Source: Flavobacterium reichenbachii
GTDB lineage: Bacteria; Bacteroidota; Bacteroidia; Flavobacteriales; Flavobacteriaceae
Length of the DNA stretch: 64,000 nt
Direction of reading: 5' to 3'
NCBI RefSeq assembly: GCF_002217435.1
Contig: NZ_MUHF01000021.1
Coordinates: forward strand, 249,792 to 313,791
The position numbers and the translations under genes are program-made. Shown here in pieces: positions 58,378 through 64,000 of this stretch (its first letter is position 1; each line of letters begins with the position of its first letter). The notes under the pieces are model-generated. The model saw nothing but the letters and a program-made list of their open reading frames with translations. It did no database searches and was not told the DNA's origin.

Positions 58378-59364
58378 ATGAACTACAGAAAACTTGGAAA
58401 AACCAATTTTAATATTTCAGAAATATCACTTGGCACTTGGCAGGTTGGAGGAAAGTGGGGATCTGTTTTTAATGATAAAACAGCAGACGAACTTTTGAAT
58501 ACTGCAATAGACAACGGCGTTAATTTTATTGATACTGCCGATGTTTATGAAAACGGATTAAGTGAAACCGCTGTTGGAAGAGTTGTTCGTTCTCGTTCTG
58601 AACGTATTTATGTAGCTACAAAATGCGGGCGTCATATAAATCCGCATGTTAATGAAGGTTATCAGCCAAAAGTGCTTCAAAAATATGTCGAAGACAGTTT
58701 AAGAAGAATGAATTTAGAAACGCTGGATTTAATTCAGCTGCACTGTCCTCCGACCGAAGTTTACTACAGACCTGAAATTTTTGAAATGTTTGATCGCTTA
58801 AAAGATCAGGGCAAAATTTTAAATCTAGGCGTAAGTGTAGAAAAAGTAGAAGAAGCTCTAAAAGCTATTGAATATTCAAATGTAACTACGGTTCAGATTA
58901 TTTTCAATTTATTTCGTCAGCGTCCATCACAATTATTTTTCTCCGAAGCCAGAAAAAAAGATATCGGAATTATTGCCAGAGTTCCTCTCGCAAGCGGACT
59001 TTTAACAGGTAAATTTGATTCGAAAACAATCTTTGATACGCAGGATCATCGCAACTTTAATCGTAACGGAGATGCTTTTGATAAAGGCGAAACTTTTTCT
59101 GGTATTGATTATGAATTAGGATTAAAAGCTGTCGAAGCTTTAAAAGCATTATTCCCCGAAACAGAAAATCTTGCACCACTTGCTTTACAGTGGATTTTGA
59201 GTTTTGAAGATATCAGCTGTATTATTCCGGGTGCTTCTACAGAAAGCCATGTTAAATCTAATTTATCGGTTTATGATTTGCCAGAATTAAGTCCCGAGAA
59301 GATTTCGGCTATGAATCACATTTATGAAGAATATATAAAGCCTTCAGTACATCAGCTGTGGTAG
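58378..59364 (+). CDS. aldo/keto reductase
   Basis: 328 residues. NADPH-dependent TIM-barrel oxidoreductase: LGTWQVGGKWG, FIDTADVYENGLSE with the catalytic Asp and Tyr, VYVATKCGRHI holding the active-site Lys, DLIQLHCPP with the active-site His, and IIPGASTESHVKSNL for NADPH binding. Substrate unknown. The repeat-rich gap upstream separates it from cysM. Confidence 0.9.
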   Translation: MNYRKLGKTNFNISEISLGTWQVGGKWGSVFNDKTADELLNTAIDNGVNFIDTADVYENGLSETAVGRVVRSRSERIYVATKCGRHINPHVNEGYQPKVLQKYVEDSLRRMNLETLDLIQLHCPPTEVYYRPEIFEMFDRLKDQGKILNLGVSVEKVEEALKAIEYSNVTTVQIIFNLFRQRPSQLFFSEARKKDIGIIARVPLASGLLTGKFDSKTIFDTQDHRNFNRNGDAFDKGETFSGIDYELGLKAVEALKALFPETENLAPLALQWILSFEDISCIIPGASTESHVKSNLSVYDLPELSPEKISAMNHIYEEYIKPSVHQLW

Positions 59365-59435
59365 TTTAAGTTTGGCAACGCAACCTTTTTAAACTTTTTC
59401 ACTCTTATATAAAACTAACCATTACATCATTAACC

Positions 59436-59843
59436 ATGAAAAAATTAAGTTTTATATTATTAGCAATTTGTTTTGCATTTGCATCGTGCAGCAATGACAA
59501 CGAAAGCACGATGGAAGAAGATTCCGCAAGACTGGATAAAATGTACGATGACATTGTCGCTTACACTCAGATCAACTCTACACCTTGCAGTAATCCTGAA
59601 GAATGGGGTTTTATACAATCACAAAATAATTCATGTGGAGGAAATGCAGGATATATTGCTTATTCAAAAAAAATAGATTTAAGCATCCTTCAAAAAAAGA
59701 TTGAGAATTATGGGAAGGCTAAAAATTCTTTTTACATAAAATGGGGAATTTTAAATGATGTCTGCCAATGGAAAGCACCACCAACTAATGTAGAATGTGT
59801 AGATGGAAAACCAAAATTAATTTTTGGCGATCTTATTTCCTAA
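59436..59843 (+). CDS. small lipoprotein of unknown function
   Basis: 135 residues. Lipobox FASCS (cysteine at about 19) makes it a lipoprotein. The mature part has four cysteines (TPCSNPEEWGFIQSQNNSCGG, NDVCQW, VECVDG) that could form two disulfides, and a fold of alternating strands. The TPCSNPEEWGF phrase occurs in small Flavobacterium lipoproteins, but no function is known. A strong terminator follows. Confidence 0.75.
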   Translation: MKKLSFILLAICFAFASCSNDNESTMEEDSARLDKMYDDIVAYTQINSTPCSNPEEWGFIQSQNNSCGGNAGYIAYSKKIDLSILQKKIENYGKAKNSFYIKWGILNDVCQWKAPPTNVECVDGKPKLIFGDLIS

Positions 59844-59854
59844 AATATGTTTCT

Positions 59855-59901
59855 TTTACATTCATATTATTACATAGACTTCTTAATAATATGAATGTAA
59901 A
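59855..59901. terminator. bidirectional intrinsic terminator
   Basis: An 18-bp perfect stem (59855-59872 with 59884-59901, core TACATTCATATTATTA) and an 11-base loop, with an A run on the right and T-rich sequence on the left. It separates the lipoprotein gene from the convergent histidine kinase. Confidence 0.92.
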
Positions 59902-59909
59902 AAAAGTAT

Positions 59910-60959
59910 TTATTGATCAAATTCAATTCTAAATTCAGCACCTTTATTTTTACCATCGCTTGCTGCGGTCAATCTGCCTTTATTTTTTTCGATGATCTTT
60001 TTACATAGATACAAACCTATTCCTGTAGAAGATTCATTTGCAGTTCCTACACGGCTCATTTTGGTAAATTTTTTAAACAATTCTTCGATCTGATGTTTAT
60101 CAAAACCTACGCCTTTGTCTGCAACTGTAATTTTTATAATTCCTTTTTCGTTAAAGATTCTAACTTTAATTTCACTGTCAAAATAAGAAAATTTTATAGC
60201 ATTGCTGATCAAATTAACCAAAACCTGAACCAATAAACCTTCGTCAATTCTAAGATTAGCTTCTACAAGTTCTAAGCTCATGCTTAGTTTTATATTTTTA
60301 TCCAATAAGCGTTGTTCTACTTGTTCATTAATAAAAGGCAGAATATTAGGAAACACAATAGTTTTAACTTCAAAATTGGCTTTTACAACCTTATCCTGTT
60401 CATTTAATAATTTAATAAAATTGTCAATGTATCTAAATTGCAGATTGGTCGATTCGCAGATTAATTCTGCCATGCTAGTTATCGACTCTGAAGGATTTTC
60501 GCTGATAATTAATTTTGCAAGACCCTGCGGATTTCCGGCAAAATTTTTCAAATCATGCGAAAGCATATAAATCAGATCTTGTTTTTCGTTTATAAAACTC
60601 TCGGCTTCAAAAATAGATTCCTGAATATTACACATCAACAAACCAGCTTCGTCTGTATATTCGGTTGGTAATAAAGACAATTTTCTAAAATTTCTGTAAT
60701 CATCTAATGATTTTGATGCAACCGCAATAGGTTTTATCAGTTTATGAAGAACCAAAAGTGTCAATGCCGTTGCCAGCAGTGTCATTATTAGTGCAAAAAC
60801 TAAAATTGATGTAGAAGAAATATCATTTTTAAAGTAAAGAACAAAAAATAAAATTCCGATCAAGGGAATATGAATGCCTATAAATGCAACAAACAAAAAT
60901 TTGAATGCATAACTTTTTTTGAGAAAGCTAATTTGCGATAGTTTGTGATAGAGCTGCAT
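59910..60959 (-). CDS. orphan membrane sensor histidine kinase
   Basis: 349 residues. Two membrane helices (about 17-42 and 52-72), a HAMP-like linker, the phosphorylation motif LSHDLKNF (His at about 134) and an HATPase domain with NLISNAIKFSY, DKGVGFDKHQIEELFKKF, TGIGLYLCKKI. The extracellular loop is very short, so it probably senses within the membrane or through a partner. No response regulator is adjacent. HK with DHp followed directly by HATPase and no receiver. Confidence 0.92.
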   Translation of the reverse strand: MQLYHKLSQISFLKKSYAFKFLFVAFIGIHIPLIGILFFVLYFKNDISSTSILVFALIMTLLATALTLLVLHKLIKPIAVASKSLDDYRNFRKLSLLPTEYTDEAGLLMCNIQESIFEAESFINEKQDLIYMLSHDLKNFAGNPQGLAKLIISENPSESITSMAELICESTNLQFRYIDNFIKLLNEQDKVVKANFEVKTIVFPNILPFINEQVEQRLLDKNIKLSMSLELVEANLRIDEGLLVQVLVNLISNAIKFSYFDSEIKVRIFNEKGIIKITVADKGVGFDKHQIEELFKKFTKMSRVGTANESSTGIGLYLCKKIIEKNKGRLTAASDGKNKGAEFRIEFDQ

Positions 60960-61087
60960 AAAAAAAAATCAACAATTAGTAGGTTAAAAAATGTCTTTTT
61001 TTGATTTTATTACACAAACATAGTCAACTTTTGAGGTTAATTGATCTACTGTTTTAAAGAATTTATAAAATATTTTGAAAATTAAAT

Positions 61088-61116
61088 TTGTAAAAGTTTT
61101 CAAAGGCTTATTTTTG
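61088..61116 (+). promoter_or_regulatory. promoter of rlmD
   Basis: TTG at 61088-61090 and TATTTTTG at 61109-61116, separated by 18 bases. The box ends only 4 bases before ATG 61121, so the transcript may begin at the start codon. Confidence 0.7.
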
Positions 61117-61120
61117 CGCT

Positions 61121-62533
61121 ATGGGAAGAAAAAATACAGACAAAATTGTCTTTCATCAAATTCAAGTTCTGGATGCTGGAGCAAAAGGTGTATCGGTAGC
61201 AAAGGCGCCGGACGGTAAAGTAATCTTTATTCCAAACGTAGTTCCTGGTGATGTTATTGACATACAGACTTTCAAAAAAAGAAAGGCTTATTACGAAGGA
61301 AAAGCCGTAAAATTTCACGAATTATCAGAACACCGTATAGACCCGATTTGTGAGCATTTTGGTGTTTGCGGCGGCTGCAAATGGCAGAATATGAAATACA
61401 GCCAGCAGCTGTATTACAAACAAAATGAAGTTAAAAATCATTTACAGCGAATTGGGAAAGTAGAACTTCCTGAGTTTGAAACAATATTAGGTTCTGAAAA
61501 ACAGTTTTTTTACAGAAATAAAATGGAATTTTCGTTTTCTAACAGCCGCTGGCTAACAGAAAAAGAAATAGAAAGTACAGAAGATTTAGGCAACAGAAAT
61601 GCCTTAGGATTTCATATCCCGAAAATGTGGGATAAGATTCTTGATATTACAAAGTGTTACCTGCAGGAAGATCCTTCAAATGCAATTCGTAACGAAATCA
61701 GAGATTTTGCAAACGAACATAATCTGGCATTTTTTAACCCGAGAGAACATTCAGGATTATTGCGTACTGTAATGATTCGTACAGTTTCTACAGGCGAAAT
61801 CATGGTTTTGATTCAGTTTTTTGAAAATGATAAAAAGAATAGAGAGTTAATTCTGGATCATTTATACGAAAAGTTTCCACAGATTACTTCTTTACAATAT
61901 GTGGTAAACTCAAAACCAAACGATACCATTTACGATCAGAACATTATATTATATAAAGGAAGAGATTATATTCTGGAAGAAATGGAAGGTTTAAAATTTA
62001 GCATTAATGCAAAATCTTTTTACCAGACCAATTCAGATCAAGCGTATGAATTATATAAAATAACACGTGATTTTGCAGGTCTTACCGGAAACGAAACTGT
62101 TTATGATTTATATACAGGAACTGGAACAATTGCGCAATTCGTTTCTAAAAAAGCGAAGAAAGTAATTGGTGTAGAAAGTGTTCCTGAAGCTATTATAGAT
62201 GCCAAAGCAAATGCCGAACGCAATAATATAGACAATTGTGAGTTTTTTGTTGGAGACATGAAAGTAGTTTTTAACGAAGCTTTTATTGCACAGCACGGAA
62301 AACCAGATGTTATTATTACAGACCCGCCGAGAGACGGAATGCATAAGGATGTAATAGAACAAATTATGAAAATTTCTCCTAAAAAAGTAGTTTACGTAAG
62401 CTGTAACTCTGCTACACAGGCAAGAGATTTAGCATTAATGGATGAAAAATACAAAGTTACACGTGTTCGTCCAGTCGATATGTTTCCGCAGACGCATCAT
62501 GTCGAAAATGTTGTACTTTTAGAACTTCGATAA
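61121..62533 (+). CDS. rlmD: 23S rRNA (uracil-5-)-methyltransferase RlmD
   Basis: 470 residues. An N-terminal TRAM domain (about 5-70), the [4Fe-4S] motif C-x5-C-x2-C in CEHFGVCGGCKWQ, then the SAM methyltransferase with DLYTGTGTIAQF, TDPPRDGM and the catalytic cysteine in YVSCNSATQARDL. It methylates U1939 (E. coli number) of 23S rRNA. It has its own promoter and probably leads an operon with the two following envelope genes, an arrangement common in flavobacteria. Confidence 0.94.
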   Translation: MGRKNTDKIVFHQIQVLDAGAKGVSVAKAPDGKVIFIPNVVPGDVIDIQTFKKRKAYYEGKAVKFHELSEHRIDPICEHFGVCGGCKWQNMKYSQQLYYKQNEVKNHLQRIGKVELPEFETILGSEKQFFYRNKMEFSFSNSRWLTEKEIESTEDLGNRNALGFHIPKMWDKILDITKCYLQEDPSNAIRNEIRDFANEHNLAFFNPREHSGLLRTVMIRTVSTGEIMVLIQFFENDKKNRELILDHLYEKFPQITSLQYVVNSKPNDTIYDQNIILYKGRDYILEEMEGLKFSINAKSFYQTNSDQAYELYKITRDFAGLTGNETVYDLYTGTGTIAQFVSKKAKKVIGVESVPEAIIDAKANAERNNIDNCEFFVGDMKVVFNEAFIAQHGKPDVIITDPPRDGMHKDVIEQIMKISPKKVVYVSCNSATQARDLALMDEKYKVTRVRPVDMFPQTHHVENVVLLELR

Positions 62534-62546
62534 CATCAAAATAAAT

Positions 62547-63110
62547 ATGAAAAAAATAATTTCTTTTTTATTACTTTTTACTTTCGGTTTATCCAGCTGT
62601 GAAAAAGATGATATTTGCGATGCAGATACTCCAACAACTCCTCGACTTGTAATTTCATTTTATCTCTACAAAGATCCACAAACTGCTGCAAATGTTAAAA
62701 ATCTTAAAGTAATTGGAGAAGGTGTTGAGAGCGGAGAAGGTATTATTTTTAACGAAAATGGTACTGATGTTACTAAATATCTAACTAATGCGTCTACAAT
62801 TTCAATTCCGCTAAGAACAGATGCAGACACTGTTACCTACAGCTTTATTTTAAACTCAGGAAACACAATTGCAACCAATACTGATATTCTAACATTCAAT
62901 TATTCTAGAAATACAGTATATGTATCCAGAGCTTGCGGTTTTAAAACCACTTTCAATCTGCTTACGAACAATCCTGCAGGTAATCCGCCTACAACACCTT
63001 TTGTACGCACAGATAGTCCGGCCGCAGATGGTTTTTGGATGGAAGCTGTTCAAGTAATCGAATCTAACATTGAATCAGAAAATGAAACACACATTAAAAT
63101 ACTTATATAG
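62547..63110 (+). CDS. DUF6452 lipoprotein
   Basis: 187 residues. Lipobox LSSCE (cysteine near 18) followed by CDADTPTTPRLVISFY, the DUF6452 signature. VYVSRACGFKTTFNLL is a second conserved stretch. A probable outer-membrane lipoprotein of unknown role, 13 bases after rlmD. The 3' end overlaps the next gene by 29 bases. Confidence 0.85.
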   Translation: MKKIISFLLLFTFGLSSCEKDDICDADTPTTPRLVISFYLYKDPQTAANVKNLKVIGEGVESGEGIIFNENGTDVTKYLTNASTISIPLRTDADTVTYSFILNSGNTIATNTDILTFNYSRNTVYVSRACGFKTTFNLLTNNPAGNPPTTPFVRTDSPAADGFWMEAVQVIESNIESENETHIKILI

Positions 63111-63921
63111 TTTTTGCTTATTGTTTTCAATGTTTTTAGTAAAAGCACAAGACACAACAGCAACAGCTCCGCCGGAAGAAATTGCCCTGAAAAAAACGAA
63201 AACAGAAGCTGTTAAAACTGCTAAAACTGCCAAACCAGTTATTCAGAAAGCTGTAAACGACAGCATTAAAATCAAAACAGATCGTTATGGTCTGCGTGTA
63301 GGTGTCGATTTGTATAAATTGACAAGAGGCTTTTATGACAAAGATTATAAAGGAATAGAGGTTGTAGCAGATTTCCGTTTAACAAAAAAATACTATTTAG
63401 CTGCCGAGCTTGGGTTTGAAGATAAAACTACAGACGACGACAGATTAAATTCAACTGCAACCGGAACGTATATTAAAGGAGGTTTTGATTATAATTTTTA
63501 CCAAAACTGGCTCGATATGGAGAACGTGATCACAATTGGTTTACGTGGTGGTTTCAGTACCTTTAGCCAGCAATTAAACAGCTATAAAGTTTACAATCCA
63601 AATCCATATTGGGGAGAACAGCCGTCAATTATTTCAGAAAGAAAATATGATGGTTTAACAGCAGGATGGGGCGAGGTAGCTGTAGGATTAAAAGCAGAAG
63701 TTTTTAGCAATTTCTTTGTTGGATTTGGCGTACAGCTTAAACTTTTAGTAGCAAACAAAAAACCGGATGATTTTGACAATCTATACATTCCAGGTTTTAA
63801 TAGAACTTATGACGGAAATTTTGGTGTAGGTTTCAATTACACCGTTTCATACTTTATTCCTATTTTTAAGAAAAAAGTTGTTACACCAGAAATTACAAAG
63901 AAAGCCACTCCTAAAAAATAG
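63082..63921 (+). CDS. DUF6048 outer-membrane beta-barrel protein
   Basis: 279 residues from ATG 63082 (an in-frame TTG at 63070 adds four residues before it). Signal peptide ending LVKAQ. A polar, Lys/Thr-rich linker follows, then a barrel with regular aromatic-ended strands (YGLRVGVDLYKL, YLAAELGF, FNYTVSYFIPIF). The family almost always follows a DUF6452 lipoprotein, suggesting they form one complex in the outer membrane. Coupled by a 29-base overlap. Confidence 0.83.
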   Translation: MKHTLKYLYSFCLLFSMFLVKAQDTTATAPPEEIALKKTKTEAVKTAKTAKPVIQKAVNDSIKIKTDRYGLRVGVDLYKLTRGFYDKDYKGIEVVADFRLTKKYYLAAELGFEDKTTDDDRLNSTATGTYIKGGFDYNFYQNWLDMENVITIGLRGGFSTFSQQLNSYKVYNPNPYWGEQPSIISERKYDGLTAGWGEVAVGLKAEVFSNFFVGFGVQLKLLVANKKPDDFDNLYIPGFNRTYDGNFGVGFNYTVSYFIPIFKKKVVTPEITKKATPKK

Positions 63922-64000
63922 TTTTTTTTTAGACTCTTAAGATTCTGCTTTAATGCAATTCTAAGATTTTCATAAAAATAAAAAGTCTCAAATTCATAAA

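Overview
The window reads as a low-GC chromosomal segment of a Bacteroidota bacterium of the class Flavobacteriia, most likely a Flavobacterium. The reasons are: Bacteroidota-type promoters (TTG or TTTG about 16 to 19 bases before TAnnTTTG) ahead of many genes on both strands; gene families and neighbourhoods typical of flavobacteria (fused CcoNO oxidase, DUF5606, DUF6452/DUF6048 after rlmD); lipoproteins with Bacteroidota-style lipoboxes; and homology throughout. I saw no rRNA, tRNA, CRISPR array, transposase or integrase.

Layout. 1-13.9 kb is mostly housekeeping on mixed strands: a secreted LamG protein, a CBS-like PLP enzyme, a secreted S9 peptidase, a YbaB/EbfC nucleoid protein, threonine aldolase, release factor 2 with an intact programmed +1 frameshift, MsrB, a stand-alone LpxD, an acyl-CoA carboxylase beta subunit and small membrane proteins. 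14.0-25 kb is a low-oxygen respiration block: hemN, the ccoS-ccoNO-ccoQ-ccoP-ccoG-ccoH-TauE/SafE operon for a high-affinity cbb3 oxidase, the copper ATPase ccoI, and an FNR-like regulator. Three promoters here share an FNR-like palindrome at the same distance from a -7 box, so the block looks like a small self-contained regulon. 25-33.4 kb returns to housekeeping (mazG, DUF5606, def, a FUSC membrane protein, mqo, ruvX, a PAS-only protein, dapD).

33.6-51.5 kb is a cell-surface glycan region. It begins with LPS-core-like genes (WaaE-like GT2 enzymes, two tandem GT9 heptosyltransferase-like genes, a polysaccharide deacetylase, a WaaP/Kdo-kinase-like protein, GT4/GT2 enzymes). It continues into a compact minus-strand operon: acyl carrier protein, KAS III, SDR reductase, Rieske oxygenase, second KAS III, NeuD/PglD-like left-handed beta-helix acyltransferase and a GT4 glycosyltransferase. 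A DegT/VioA-like sugar aminotransferase faces this operon. My reading is that the operon builds a short hydroxylated acyl chain on a dedicated ACP and attaches it to an amino sugar. It is the best candidate here for an under-described system.

51.5-64 kb is again housekeeping: a Sua5/YrdC protein, a NifS/IscS-type cysteine desulfurase, a duplicated-domain lipoprotein, an Smr protein, DUF2752, DUF1003, a serine acetyltransferase-cysM pair, an aldo/keto reductase, an orphan histidine kinase, and rlmD with two outer-envelope proteins. Several intergenic gaps carry short repeats built from words such as CAAAGGTT, AATTGTCAATTGTT and CTTAGCACC.
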